Source of the DNA: Microvirga massiliensis
GTDB lineage: Bacteria > Pseudomonadota > Alphaproteobacteria > Rhizobiales > Beijerinckiaceae
Direction of reading: 5' to 3'
Length of the DNA stretch: 37,461 bases
Assembly: GCF_001006805.1 (NCBI RefSeq)
Contig: NZ_LN811362.1
Location: forward strand, 5,652-43,112
Shown here: piece by piece, positions 8,235 through 17,723 of the stretch
How the letters are laid out: every line of letters begins with the position of its first letter
Position numbering within the stretch: the first letter of the stretch is position 1
The notes under the pieces: generated by a model
Told to the model about the DNA's origin: nothing
What the model saw: only the letters and a program-made list of their open reading frames with translations
The model's database searches: none
Made by a program: the position numbers and the translations under genes

Positions 8235-10564
8235 GACGGCACCACCTCGATCGCATGCTGGCCCGGTGCGACGAGTGACGTCGCGCAGACCGAAACGTTG
8301 CCGCAGGACGGCTCGTTGCCCTCAGCGATCAATGCGAGCTCGCTGATCTGCGCGACGCCGCGCTGACGGCGCACGAGCGCCAGGATTTCGGCACGGTAGA
8401 CGTCGCGACCGAACGGCCAGCCGTTTCGGTTGGTACCGCCGGTCAGCGGATCGAAATAGGCGGACAACGCGTCCTCGACGCGTCGGACAATGTCGGCGGC
8501 GCGGAAGCCCGCCTCCACGACAATCCTGGCGCGCACCGCCACCACCACGTAGGTCGGTCCGGTGATGTGCAGCCACGTGGTGACCATACGGCGCTGTTCC
8601 AGATAACGGCGCACCGTGCGAAGGAGGCGCGGGCTCGGCTCCGGCCGCATGCGTGGCAGATAAGGAATGATGACGATGGTCACGGAGCCCGGAGCGGATA
8701 GGCAGGCGTAGTCGGGATGCAGGTCCGCGTAGGCGCGCACGCGCGCCACGCGCGTTCCCGGCACGCCAAGCGCTAGCCGTTCAAGGTCGATCAGGTCGAC
8801 GCCGTTGGTGGGCGCAGCGAGTTGCCGTGCCGCCTTGAGATCCTGGCCGTCAAGTGACAGTGCGCCGCGATCCTGCACGAAATCCGTCAGCCGCTCGTGC
8901 GCGTAGAGCACATTGAGGGCGCGCGCGGTAGCCTCGGCGATGGTTTCGCCGGCGTGGCCGCCGACGGCGGCACGCGGATTACGCGCGGTGACTGCCGACG
9001 TGCCACCGAGCGCGACGGCGTTCTCGACGCGCGGCGCGAGCCGAGTGATCGTAGAAGCTGCGACATTGCCGGGCAATCCGAGTGTGCGACGACAGGCGAC
9101 GAAGACGTCGGCGCCGTCCGGGCAGACGCGCCCGTTCTCGCCGTCCCCGAAGGTGAGATCGCTGCGCATCATGTCGACGGCAACGTCGAAATCGTCCCGC
9201 GTTGATGCATCGAGATCGCGACGCACACGCCAGCTTTGCCACGCACTGCCAAACTGCGTGAAGACGCGCAGCGTGTCTTCCGCGATCGGCACGTCAGGAA
9301 CAGTGAAGCGTTGCACTGGCCTGCCGTCGCCGCGTCCGACCAGCACAATGTCGAGCGTCATGCTGCCGGGTTGCGTCGCCGTAGGCGCCGTGTAAGCGAA
9401 CAGCTGCGAAGTCGGCGCGCTGGGTCCGGGCGCCGCGAACGTGACGGCATTGATCGCCCCGTCCGGACCGCGGCCAATGCGGACACCGGTCGTCGCGCCC
9501 GGCATCGGCAGGGCGCCGGAAACCCTGGTGCCGGGCGGCAGCGCGAGCGCTTGCGTGGCAGAAACGGATTGCTCCGCTACCACGGCGTTCGTCATCAGGC
9601 CAACGAGCTGCGGCGCCGCGTCGAACGCGCCCTCGACGATCCGGCAGCGCAGATAGAACAACGGCGTCGCGACCGCGCCGAAAGCCACTTTCTGGATAGT
9701 TGGCGGAAGATTGAAGCGCACGATGCCGTCAAGCGTGAACGCGCGCGTGTCGTCGCAGACCTCGCCGGCGTTGAGCGGCGTCGTTCCATCGGCGACCCGA
9801 AGGGGCGTCCACGCGCCGGTGAAAACCTCCCAGATGAGCCTCACCGAATGATGTGGCGGCAGCGGCTCCGGCAGATCAGGCGGCGCCACAACGCCCGGAC
9901 ACTGGATCGCCGGCTTTACAGCTCGGCAGGCGCGCCGGGCGCGCACGGCTTCGGCGATGAGTGCTTCGCGTTCGGCGCGTGAATCCGGTGGCCACTGCCA
10001 TTGCAGGCCGAGGGTGAACTCCGCACCGGCCGGGAGCGCCTCAAAGCCGACATAGAAGGCCGAGCCGATCTCGGGATTCTCCCCGAACGCCGCCACCGGG
10101 AAGCCACCGCGCCAATCGCGGGTATGATCGCGAAACAGCCCGGTATCCGCCTGCTGGCCCGTCTGCACCACGGCCACTTCGAACGGATGCACGGTGACGG
10201 CGTCGCGGGTCGCGAACGGCACGGTTCCGTCGCCGACGAGCGCCTCGAACACCACACCGGCCGGCACGGGGAGCGGCTTCGCGGTGGAAGCAACAGACAG
10301 GCTCAGGGTAGCCCACGCGGGCCGTGGTGCCTCAGGATCGTGACCGACGAGGTGCAGGAACTTTTGCCGATGCCGATCAGTCGTCTGTCCGGCCCGGTAG
10401 ATCGTCTGCTCCGCGAGCCAAGCGCGCATCTCCATCAGGATGATGCCGGCATTGGCGATGTTGTGGTTCGTCCATTGCGGGGCGTGGCGCGGAATCAGCG
10501 CGCGGGCTTCCTCGGTGAGGTCGAGCCATCGGCGGTCATCGAGATCTGGCAGCGGAAGCGGCAT
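8231..10564 (-). CDS. Baseplate J-like protein (second of two)
   Basis: 777 residues. Start ATG 10564 chosen because the family's N-terminal signature begins there (LPDLDDRRWLDLTEEARALI, then HNIANAGIILMEMRAWLAEQ); the upstream open frame lies inside the previous gene. This is the pattern of the 'putative baseplate assembly protein' family in phage-like injection systems. The C-terminal 350 residues hold the J-like region (FGDGENGRVCPDG near 545, GGTSAVTARNPRAAVGGHAGET, then a long segment ending in YFDPLTGGTNRNGWPFGRDVY). It forms part of the wedge ring around the spike. Two bases separate it from the preceding J gene; the pair is normal for this class of eCIS. Confidence 0.88.
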   Translation of the reverse strand: MPLPLPDLDDRRWLDLTEEARALIPRHAPQWTNHNIANAGIILMEMRAWLAEQTIYRAGQTTDRHRQKFLHLVGHDPEAPRPAWATLSLSVASTAKPLPVPAGVVFEALVGDGTVPFATRDAVTVHPFEVAVVQTGQQADTGLFRDHTRDWRGGFPVAAFGENPEIGSAFYVGFEALPAGAEFTLGLQWQWPPDSRAEREALIAEAVRARRACRAVKPAIQCPGVVAPPDLPEPLPPHHSVRLIWEVFTGAWTPLRVADGTTPLNAGEVCDDTRAFTLDGIVRFNLPPTIQKVAFGAVATPLFYLRCRIVEGAFDAAPQLVGLMTNAVVAEQSVSATQALALPPGTRVSGALPMPGATTGVRIGRGPDGAINAVTFAAPGPSAPTSQLFAYTAPTATQPGSMTLDIVLVGRGDGRPVQRFTVPDVPIAEDTLRVFTQFGSAWQSWRVRRDLDASTRDDFDVAVDMMRSDLTFGDGENGRVCPDGADVFVACRRTLGLPGNVAASTITRLAPRVENAVALGGTSAVTARNPRAAVGGHAGETIAEATARALNVLYAHERLTDFVQDRGALSLDGQDLKAARQLAAPTNGVDLIDLERLALGVPGTRVARVRAYADLHPDYACLSAPGSVTIVIIPYLPRMRPEPSPRLLRTVRRYLEQRRMVTTWLHITGPTYVVVAVRARIVVEAGFRAADIVRRVEDALSAYFDPLTGGTNRNGWPFGRDVYRAEILALVRRQRGVAQISELALIAEGNEPSCGNVSVCATSLVAPGQHAIEVVPS

Positions 10565-10566
10565 GC

Positions 10567-13500
10567 CTATTCCCCACTCGTGACGTCGACGATGACGGTG
10601 CCAGCTGCGACGAGCTGGTTCGCCGGCACGTCCAACCGGTCGCCGATCGGAACGCCACGCACCAGGATGTCGAGCGTCTGCACGCTTTCGATGCTCGGTG
10701 CGCTCACCAGTGCGAGCGCCAGATCGGCGAGGCACACGTCCTCGCCAAAGCGCCAACCCTCCCCGCGCGGACCTCCGTGCACCGGATGCAGGAATGCCCG
10801 GATGGCATCAAGCGCGAGCGCACGTACCGGGCCGGCACTGCCCGGATGGCGCGGCCGGACTCTTGTCGCCACGTCGACCGTGAAATAGGTAGGTTGAATG
10901 ATGGAGATGCGGTCCGGATGGAGCGAGGCGGGGGCGCGCGCGGCAATATACTGCCGCACGTTGCGCATTAAGCCTTCGCTCGGCACCGGCTGCGCATCAT
11001 CGCTGTACGGCACCACGATGACGGTGACCCAGCCAGGCTCCGGGCGGCCGTTCGGCTGCGTAGCGGCCGCGACCCGCGCCGCCGCCACCGCTGGAGACGC
11101 GCGGCGCGCCAATTGCTCGAAATCCGCCGTGCTCAGCGCGCGATAGCGATGGCGCAGCACCGCCGACCCGTAGCGGTTCACCGAGTCCAGAGTTTCGCCG
11201 TCGGCACCGCCGGTCGCGGCAATCGGATTATTCACCGACTGCACCAGTGGAGCGCCGGCGAGAAGCTGATTGATGGCGTGCGCCGGCACGTTTCCGGTGA
11301 TGCCGCCGCCGGTGCGGTATTGCCGCGCGCAGACGTTATTGGCTCCGACCGTCAGCATGCGGCCGAAGCGATCATCGCCGAATACGATCCGGCCCATGCT
11401 GCGCTCGATGACGTAGTCGCGGTCCGTCGGGCCGGAGAATAGAAGGCTCGGCTTGGCGCGCCAGCGAACCCAGACCTCCCTGATGCACCCCGTCTGCACG
11501 TTGAGCTCGGTGCGGATGTCGTCGTCAGTGAAGCCTCCTGCCAGCAGCTCGTCGCGCAGCATCGAAAACTCGACCGCCGCCCGAGGTCCGTCGAGTTCGC
11601 GCACCTCGATGCGTTCATCCTCGAGCACCGGCCGTTGCACGAAGAACAGTGCCTGCCCAGGCTGGCCGTTGCCCGAGCCGAGCGTCTCGTTGGTGATGGT
11701 GAAGGTTTGCACCGCCCAGGTTACATTGAGGGCTATGCGCAGCACGGTCAGACGTCGGGGCGCCCCCTGCTGTTTCGGGCGAACGCGCACCCAGTCCAGC
11801 GGCATGCCGAAGCGCGGGAGCGCCGCGCGCGTCAGGGTGCCGCCCGGATAGATCTCCTTGAGCGGCGTCGTGGTCTCGACCGCCCCATCGCGGGTCGCCG
11901 CCACGGTCGCGGTTTCTGCCACATCCCCGTACTTGAGGTCGACGAGATCGCCGGGCGCGAACAGGGCGGCGGCGAGCGGATCGCGCAGCCCAATGACCTT
12001 GCCCTCGCCGCGGCGCATCTCCGCGCGCGGACGCGCCAGCACTTGCGGCGGGATGAAGCGAACGGTCCCGGGCTTCGAGAGATGATTGGTGTCGTCCTCC
12101 ACCGTCAGCTCGCGCCACGACTCGCCGGTCCACGCTTCCCAGACCAAAGGTTGCGGCGCTTCGACGCTTCGTTCGAGGTCGAAGAACAGGCCGACTATGT
12201 CGTTCGGCAGCGGCTTGTCGAAACCCAGATAGAGCGTGGGGAGCGTGTCGCTGACCGGATTGAATGGCGGGAAGGGCGTGCCTGGGGTTCGGGCCGGGAG
12301 TGTGCGGTCGGCGACCTGAAAATCATTGTCGGTCAGGCATTGCTCCGGATACTCGAAGCCGGAGCGCCAGCGGTAGGAGATCGTGATGGTCTTGACGGCG
12401 GGCGCCACCGTCTGGGTCACGCTAATCGTGTTGGTGGTGCCCCCTGGATCCTTCCAGGTGAGCGAACGCACGACGCCATACCCGCCGGAGACGATGCGGG
12501 CGCGTAGCCACGGCGCCTTGACACCGTTGACACTCGTCTCCGCCGCGTCGTCCGGCACCGTAAATTCGACGTTGCCGCCAGACTGAAACTTGTACGCTTC
12601 ACCAAGCACGCTTAGCGCTGTCCATGCTCGTCCGTTCCAGTACTCCCACGCGATAGTTGGAACGAGCGCTGTGCCACCGCTGCCGGTCGACGGAACCTCG
12701 ACCGCGAGGGTGACGGTTGCGATCGACTTCGGCTTCGTCATCAGGTCGCGGCAGCCGAGATAGAACGCATTGCCCGGGCGCGGTTGCAGTCCGAACGGAT
12801 GAAATGTCTGGGTGAGATCGAGCCGGCTCGCGTCGGCGAATGCGTTATCGGTGCGCACGCTGGCGCGATTGGCGGCCGCGCGGACACGAATGCGCTGCAC
12901 CTGTGGAAGGGCGCTTTCGGGGTCTGGCGGCAGCGGCTTCGCGGTGCGCACGCGCACCCAATGCGCTTCGCATCCGCCCACGCGGGTCTTTTCGGATTCC
13001 CCGCACGAAACCCGCAGGACGACGATGCCAGAGCGCGTCATGCCGGCGGTGCCGTCGATGCTGCGCAACGTCGCGGCCCGATCGAAATCCGCGAACTGGC
13101 GCCAAGCCTGTCCGTCCCAGAATTCCCACAAAAGCGCAAGCGGCTTGCTGCTTGGTGTCGCGAGTGTGAATTCGAGTTCAACGCTCGCGCCGCCCGCGAA
13201 CGTGAAGAAGCCCTCGTGCGCCAGATACAGCGCGTGCTCCACCGGCTTACCGCTGGCAAACAGCGTGAAAGGCCGGCCGCCCGCGAGGTCGAGCGAATGG
13301 TCGGTGATGACGTCGCCAGCGGGCCAGACCGACGTCACTTGGATGAGCCGCGCGGCTGCGACCGCGACGGGTTCTTCCGTCTCGAAGAAGATAGGATCGG
13401 GTGAGCCCGGAACTTGTGCACCCAGGCGAACGCCGGCTCCGACCCGGGTGTCGCCGGCTTCCGGCAGCGGCTTGAACGCAACTGGTGCGCGGGCTGGCGC

Positions 13501-13740
13501 CGACGGAATGAGACCGACGCCGAGCAAATCGAGAAACGCCAGCTTGGCGCGGCCCGGTGTGCGGTTGACGCGACCCGCCACAAGATTGACCAGCCTTGCG
13601 TCGATCTCCATCAGGGCGCGCGCGATACCCTGGGAGCCAGGCTTCAGCTCCGGAACGTAGCCGCCGCGCCGCGCATCGAGCGCCGCCAGAATTTCCTCGG
13701 CGGACCGCGGGTCGAGAATGGGGGCGTCCTGCATGCTCAT
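10567..13740 (-). CDS. Large baseplate J-like protein (first of two)
   Basis: 1057 residues, start ATG 13740 overlapping the gp25 stop by four bases. N-terminal 120 residues pair with the opening of the baseplate (ILAALDARRGGYVPELKPG, FLDLLGVGLIPS). The middle repeats beta-rich segments with WEYWNGRAWTAL, WEFWDGQAWRQF and WEAWTGESWREL, a motif repeated three times, which suggests three copies of one structural module. The C-terminal third is J-like (FGDDRFGRMLTVGANN, GGADGETLDSVNRYGSAVLR, FLHPVHGGPRGEGWRFGEDV). It should form the main wedge component with gp25 and the second J protein. Confidence 0.9.
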   Translation of the reverse strand: MSMQDAPILDPRSAEEILAALDARRGGYVPELKPGSQGIARALMEIDARLVNLVAGRVNRTPGRAKLAFLDLLGVGLIPSAPARAPVAFKPLPEAGDTRVGAGVRLGAQVPGSPDPIFFETEEPVAVAAARLIQVTSVWPAGDVITDHSLDLAGGRPFTLFASGKPVEHALYLAHEGFFTFAGGASVELEFTLATPSSKPLALLWEFWDGQAWRQFADFDRAATLRSIDGTAGMTRSGIVVLRVSCGESEKTRVGGCEAHWVRVRTAKPLPPDPESALPQVQRIRVRAAANRASVRTDNAFADASRLDLTQTFHPFGLQPRPGNAFYLGCRDLMTKPKSIATVTLAVEVPSTGSGGTALVPTIAWEYWNGRAWTALSVLGEAYKFQSGGNVEFTVPDDAAETSVNGVKAPWLRARIVSGGYGVVRSLTWKDPGGTTNTISVTQTVAPAVKTITISYRWRSGFEYPEQCLTDNDFQVADRTLPARTPGTPFPPFNPVSDTLPTLYLGFDKPLPNDIVGLFFDLERSVEAPQPLVWEAWTGESWRELTVEDDTNHLSKPGTVRFIPPQVLARPRAEMRRGEGKVIGLRDPLAAALFAPGDLVDLKYGDVAETATVAATRDGAVETTTPLKEIYPGGTLTRAALPRFGMPLDWVRVRPKQQGAPRRLTVLRIALNVTWAVQTFTITNETLGSGNGQPGQALFFVQRPVLEDERIEVRELDGPRAAVEFSMLRDELLAGGFTDDDIRTELNVQTGCIREVWVRWRAKPSLLFSGPTDRDYVIERSMGRIVFGDDRFGRMLTVGANNVCARQYRTGGGITGNVPAHAINQLLAGAPLVQSVNNPIAATGGADGETLDSVNRYGSAVLRHRYRALSTADFEQLARRASPAVAAARVAAATQPNGRPEPGWVTVIVVPYSDDAQPVPSEGLMRNVRQYIAARAPASLHPDRISIIQPTYFTVDVATRVRPRHPGSAGPVRALALDAIRAFLHPVHGGPRGEGWRFGEDVCLADLALALVSAPSIESVQTLDILVRGVPIGDRLDVPANQLVAAGTVIVDVTSGE

Positions 13741-14156
13741 GCGCGGTCACCCTCGATCAGGTAGAACGGGTAGACGAGATTGTAGAACGTGTTGAGGGCG
13801 CGGATCCGATAGCGGATATCGATCATCATGCGCCCGAGCGGCGGATCGGTGGTAACGTCGACGCTAACGGAATCAACACGCGGTTCCCACTGCACGATCG
13901 CGGTCTCGACGCGGTGGCGCGCGAGCGCAACGGTTGTGGCGTTGAGCGGCTCGAATGCGAGCGCACGCAGGCCGGCACCGAAATCGGGACGCATCAGGCG
14001 CTCACCCGGATTGGTCTCGAGAATCATGCGCAGCGCCTGACGGATATCCTCCTCATGCGCCACGCTCGCAATTTCGCCATCGGTCGCGACGCTGATCGGA
14101 AAAGACATGCCTACACCTAGAAAGGCCTTGTCGTCGTTCTGGCGCGTGTCGGTCAT
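13737..14156 (-). CDS. gp25-like baseplate wedge protein
   Basis: 139 residues. GPW/gp25 family: KAFLGVGMSFPISVATDGEI at 10-29, IRQALRMILETNPGERLMRP, then DFGAGLRALAFEPLN. The EPR motif characteristic of gp25 appears as WEPRVD near residue 93. The family binds the J-type proteins to nucleate the sheath. Start at 14156 rather than the internal Met because KAFLGxG before the SFP motif belongs to the domain. Four bases after the PAAR stop. Confidence 0.9.
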   Translation of the reverse strand: MTDTRQNDDKAFLGVGMSFPISVATDGEIASVAHEEDIRQALRMILETNPGERLMRPDFGAGLRALAFEPLNATTVALARHRVETAIVQWEPRVDSVSVDVTTDPPLGRMMIDIRYRIRALNTFYNLVYPFYLIEGDRA

Positions 14157-14160
14157 GGCA

Positions 14161-14439
14161 TCACCCGATCAGCACGGTCGGCGCGCCGGCCACGATCACG
14201 GCGCCGCAGCCGCTGAGGTCGCCGAGTCGCAGAGCCGGTCGCCCGCCGATTAGCACCGCGGGATTCCCCGGCGCCATTGGGCTCGGCGGATGGGGCCCAG
14301 CGAGAGGCGGCATGGTGCACACGTGGTTGTCGCCGGCGACGGCTGCTGGCATGCCGCCGATCAGCACGGTGGGAACGCCCGGACCGGCGATGAGACCCGG
14401 GTGATTGGTCGGATCGAGCACGCGTGCGGCGGGCGGCAT
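14161..14439 (-). CDS. PAAR-type spike-tip protein
   Basis: 92 residues, almost entirely two PAAR half-repeats: PTVLIGGMPAAVAGDNHVC and PAVLIGGRPALRLGDLSGC, with a Pro/His-rich loop (PPLAGPHPPSP) between. The His and Cys residues are suitable for the single metal ion that pins PAAR tips. It sharpens the gpV spike and may carry cargo at the tip. It lies directly after the gpV gene, as usual in eCIS clusters, with a 10-base gap. Confidence 0.9.
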   Translation of the reverse strand: MPPAARVLDPTNHPGLIAGPGVPTVLIGGMPAAVAGDNHVCTMPPLAGPHPPSPMAPGNPAVLIGGRPALRLGDLSGCGAVIVAGAPTVLIG

Positions 14440-14449
14440 GACGTGATCC

Positions 14450-15082
14450 TCAATTGATCCTCACGAGAGCTCCATTAATGGACACCGTGCCGGTGCCCTG
14501 CAGGTTCAGCACACCAGTCGCCGAGATGGTGATGCTCGGCGCCTCGATAGTGAGCGAGGTGAGCGCGCGGATGGAGACGGTGCCGAGCGTCGTCACCTCA
14601 ATCGACGCGGCGCCAAGCCCGGCGGTGACCTCCACCTTCTCGGGCGAGAGTTTTACCTTCTGCTTGGTGGTCGATGTAATGGTGATCGACTGCAGCAGCT
14701 CGTCGAATTCGATCTCGTGCCCGAGCGGCGAGCGGATGATGCGCTTCGAGACCGCGTCGGTCGGCAAGAGCGCCGGCGGGCGGTCGAGCGTGTTCCACAG
14801 GCAACCGATCACGAATGGCTCCGCCACGTCGCCGTGATGGAACGCGACCAGCACCTCGTCGCCAATCTGCGGAATAAACCAGGTGCCGCGCGCCATTCCG
14901 GCCGACATGGTGGCGACCCGCGCCCAGGCTTGCGCGCCCGGAAGCCACGGCAGCTCAATCTGCACGCGGCCGAGTCCGGAAACATCGATGTTGTTGATGA
15001 CCGTCGCGACCGCCACGCTGCTGATACGGTGCGGCTCCTTGCGCTTGGCGACGCCGGCATTGAGGAACGTTTCGTCGGGCAT
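14450..15082 (-). CDS. gpV-like spike protein (baseplate assembly protein V)
   Basis: 210 residues. Residues about 20-100 form the gpV/VgrG OB-fold: VAVATVINNIDVSGLGRVQI, PWLPGAQAWARVATMSAG, FIPQIGDEVLVAFHHGD, PFVIGCLWN. The C-terminal 90 residues are a regular beta repeat with many Thr/Ser and Ile (SITITSTTKQKVKLS, SIEVTTLGTVSIRALTSLTI), as expected of the triple-stranded beta-helix needle. With the gpD-like protein upstream it makes a split VgrG-type spike. Gap of nine bases to the preceding gene. Confidence 0.92.
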   Translation of the reverse strand: MPDETFLNAGVAKRKEPHRISSVAVATVINNIDVSGLGRVQIELPWLPGAQAWARVATMSAGMARGTWFIPQIGDEVLVAFHHGDVAEPFVIGCLWNTLDRPPALLPTDAVSKRIIRSPLGHEIEFDELLQSITITSTTKQKVKLSPEKVEVTAGLGAASIEVTTLGTVSIRALTSLTIEAPSITISATGVLNLQGTGTVSINGALVRIN

Positions 15083-15091
15083 GGCGCGCTC

Positions 15092-16309
15092 TCACACGTT
15101 GACGGGACCGCTGAGACGGATCGGGACCGCCCCCTGCTCGGGTGCCGGTATCGAGCCGAACCAGATCTCCTTGCGGGCTTCGAAGCGGGTCAGATATCCA
15201 GCTGAATCGATCGTGTGTGTGGCCGAGGTGACGCGATAGAGTCCACCGAACTCGCTGCCGAGACCGAGCAGCTTGATGACAGCGCCGGCGCGGATGTGTG
15301 GATCGCCGATAGCGCGGCCCGCCCCGGTCAGGCGTTTGTTGAGGCGCGGAATGAGCTCGGAGATCACACGCCGCGGCGCAGTGGAGAGTGTCACCGGCTC
15401 GTCGATCTTGTAAGCGGTCGGGCCGCCACGCGCCGGCATCAGCGCCGGTCGCACGTCGACCGTGAACGCCATCCGGTCCCAGTCCCAGCCGATTGTGAAC
15501 GCGAAGCTCGCCTTGATTGGCGCCACCCACACGGTCACCGTGACGGCGAGAATCAGTCCCACCTTGCTGTGGTGCGGGGTGAACTCGATGAGCGTGCGGC
15601 CGTATGCGAGCTCCACTTCGGTGGACAGCCGGTCGAGGGGCGACATGAAGTGGAGCGCGAAACCGGCGAACGGTCCGTCGTGATCGATCACCAACTCCCA
15701 GCCGTTCTCCACCGCGAGACGTTCCAGCATGTCCAGATCGGACTCTCCGATCTGCTTGCGGATCGCCTGCTGGGCGACATCCGGATCGCCGAGCGCCCCT
15801 AGGATGTCGGCGGTGCTGAGAAGGAGTGAGATCCCGGCGCCGACCGGATCCATCATCGGCATTAGGCCGTTCTCGGCGCTCGCGATTACGGCGACGAGCG
15901 CGTCTGGCAGCGGGAAATTGCCGACGGTCGGGATCGGGATACCGAACCAGCGCGACTTCGTCCCCTCGCCTGCCCGCTGCTTACGGTCCTGCGCGGCGAC
16001 CGTGATCATCGGGGCGCCAGCTGCCGGGAACTCAGCGGTCTTGCTGACGATGATGCCGTCAAACACCTGCATCGCGCGGTCCGGCATATAGCCGAACGAC
16101 AGCGTCAGGCTGCGATCGAGATTGAACAGCGGATGATCAAGCCAGCGCAGGTTCTCGTTCACAACTGTGAGCTCGACCCGGTCGGAGCCTTCGAGCCCGG
16201 TGTCGTGCCGGATTGACGCGATCGATGCCTGCAGCGTCGCCGGGATCGCTGTGCCGCCGAGCTCCAAGTGATATCGGGGCACATAATAAGGAGGGACGCC
16301 ATCAGGCAT
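15092..16309 (-). CDS. gpD-like hub protein (phage late control D family)
   Basis: 405 residues. Start ATG 16309 with an 8-base overlap to the LysM gene; the longer frame upstream is only the shadow of that gene. The N-terminal motif YYVPRYHLELGGTAIPATLQ and VNENLRWLDHPLFNLDRSLT match late control gene D proteins, which form the hub at the centre of the baseplate onto which the spike is assembled. The later segment IGESDLDMLERLAVENGWEL is the typical gpD signature. The last 130 residues fit the hub's second barrel. Partner of the gpV protein directly downstream. Confidence 0.88.
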   Translation of the reverse strand: MPDGVPPYYVPRYHLELGGTAIPATLQASIASIRHDTGLEGSDRVELTVVNENLRWLDHPLFNLDRSLTLSFGYMPDRAMQVFDGIIVSKTAEFPAAGAPMITVAAQDRKQRAGEGTKSRWFGIPIPTVGNFPLPDALVAVIASAENGLMPMMDPVGAGISLLLSTADILGALGDPDVAQQAIRKQIGESDLDMLERLAVENGWELVIDHDGPFAGFALHFMSPLDRLSTEVELAYGRTLIEFTPHHSKVGLILAVTVTVWVAPIKASFAFTIGWDWDRMAFTVDVRPALMPARGGPTAYKIDEPVTLSTAPRRVISELIPRLNKRLTGAGRAIGDPHIRAGAVIKLLGLGSEFGGLYRVTSATHTIDSAGYLTRFEARKEIWFGSIPAPEQGAVPIRLSGPVNV

Positions 16310-16991
16310 GCAGCACCCCCGTCTGTGGATCGCGGAACGGCAGTGGCGGAATCGCCAGCGCCGTGCCGACACGCAGTTGTCGCGGAACATCGATGCGATT
16401 GCGGATCGCGATCGGCCGCCATTTGGCGGGATCGCCGTAGACCGCGGCCGCGATCCCCGACAACGTCTCGCCATCGCGCACAATGTGACGCTTCGTGTAG
16501 TCGGCAGTCTGGCGCTTGATTTCCTTGGCTTCGAGATCGACGTTGCGGAATTCCGTGAAAGTCACCTGCAGCCGCGCCCGCACCGGGCGGCCATCCGCTA
16601 GGAACATGATATAGCGCTGCGACGCCCGCGACAGCACGCAGGTGAACGACAGCGAGCCCCAGGTGAACAGCAGCACCGGCGGCGCGTGGGTCTGCGGCGC
16701 AATGCGCATGAGGCTGGTCACCCGGTTCACCAAGCCCCGCACGTCATCGCCACGCTGATTGAGAACACGGCTGCCGGATCGATGCGACTCGTAGGTGTCG
16801 AGGAACAACTCCATCTCCAGCGTCTCGGCGTTGCCGTTGACGAACTGGATGATAGGGGCGCTCAGGCCCGGAACGGCAGTTTGCGCGTAGCTGACGTCGC
16901 GGTTGACGGTATACTCCTCCGGATTGAGAAGAACCTCAATCCGCTCGCCCGACACGGTGTTGGTGATCGTGGCCTTCTCGAGCGACGGCAT
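16302..16991 (-). CDS. LysM-containing tube-end/baseplate protein
   Basis: 229 residues. N-terminal region (1-160) matches the contractile-injection-system tube protein family: ISxNPEEY-like EVLLNPEEYTVNRDVSYAQT and ETLEMELFLDTYE. The C-terminal 50 residues are a LysM domain (RHIVRDGETLSGIAAAVYGD to NRIDVPRQLRVGTALAIPPL). In Afp-type particles the equivalent protein connects tube and hub; LysM serves here as a structural module rather than for external murein binding. Gap of three bases to the preceding gene, overlap of eight with the next. Confidence 0.88.
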   Translation of the reverse strand: MPSLEKATITNTVSGERIEVLLNPEEYTVNRDVSYAQTAVPGLSAPIIQFVNGNAETLEMELFLDTYESHRSGSRVLNQRGDDVRGLVNRVTSLMRIAPQTHAPPVLLFTWGSLSFTCVLSRASQRYIMFLADGRPVRARLQVTFTEFRNVDLEAKEIKRQTADYTKRHIVRDGETLSGIAAAVYGDPAKWRPIAIRNRIDVPRQLRVGTALAIPPLPFRDPQTGVLHA

Positions 16992-16994
16992 GGC

Positions 16995-17723
16995 TCAATT
17001 CCTTCCGAACTGCTCACGACGCGCCAGCATGCGCCGGTCAATCGCGGTCACGACCTGGTCACTGACGGCGCGGATCACGTCGGGTGCGAGCGCCATGGCG
17101 CGGATTGCGCGCGGATCCGGCGCGGGCGGCTCGATGCGCCGCGGCTCGACTGACTTAGGAGCCGGTTCCGTCGCAAGCGAGGCGCGGCGCACCGTCATCG
17201 CCACTGATGGCGGCCCCGCAGCGCGAGCCAGCACGTGGGACATCGGGCCATCCTGTCGCGTCGCCGCCGCGGAGGTGGTCGGTGGTCGCACCGCGACCTG
17301 CACGAGTCGCGGCAATAGCGGTTGCGCGGCCGCGATCGTGCCGGCGCCCGGCTGCGTCATATTATCGACGAACAGCATGGTGACGGGTCGCGGACAGGCT
17401 TCACAGATCCGTGCGGGCACTGCTTCGATCTCCTGCGCGGCGAAGTTGCCGGCGACTGAGAGTGAAAGGCGTGTTTCGTAACAGGGCGCACCGCTGCCGC
17501 CTCGCGTGTGCATCGAGACCGTCACGGGCTGCAGGGTGCGCAAAAACGTGAAATCCGCCGGATGTATCGGGCGTAGGCCGCCGGGCGCGGCTCCAAACGA
17601 ACGCGTCAGAAGGGGACGCAGACATACCCGAACGATGGGGCGACGAAGCCCAGAGCGTTTGAGCAAGCGAATGTCGCGCGCCACGCGCCGCACCGTCATC
17701 GTGATCTCGCCTGTCTGTCTCAT
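16995..17723 (-). CDS. Uncharacterised eCIS-linked protein, 242 residues
   Basis: Reading frame starts at ATG 17723, overlapping the previous stop; an internal ATG at residue 9 is an alternative. I do not recognise a family. The first 100 residues look beta-rich and basic (RRVARDIRLLKRSGLRRPIV, FLRTLQPVTVSMHTRGG). Residues around 124 contain CEACPRP, a possible metal knuckle with only two cysteines. The centre (150-215) is low-complexity Pro/Ala/Arg rich, and the end is a predicted helix (AIDRRMLARREQFGRN). It sits between the DUF6760 and LysM genes where other eCIS clusters also have a poorly conserved gene. Role may be assembly or a linker; no function claimed. Confidence 0.65.
   Translation of the reverse strand: MRQTGEITMTVRRVARDIRLLKRSGLRRPIVRVCLRPLLTRSFGAAPGGLRPIHPADFTFLRTLQPVTVSMHTRGGSGAPCYETRLSLSVAGNFAAQEIEAVPARICEACPRPVTMLFVDNMTQPGAGTIAAAQPLLPRLVQVAVRPPTTSAAATRQDGPMSHVLARAAGPPSVAMTVRRASLATEPAPKSVEPRRIEPPAPDPRAIRAMALAPDVIRAVSDQVVTAIDRRMLARREQFGRN

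Noticed and set aside
9960..10756. N-terminal extension of the second J protein up to 10756
   Set aside because: The extra 64 residues overlap the first J gene and are Arg-rich; the family signature starts at ATG 10564.
12812..13660. Long plus-strand frame (282 codons) across the J gene, and similar ones throughout 1600-26800
   Set aside because: High-GC antisense shadows: rich in Arg, Ser and Ala, without family motifs, while the minus-strand frames carry clear domains.
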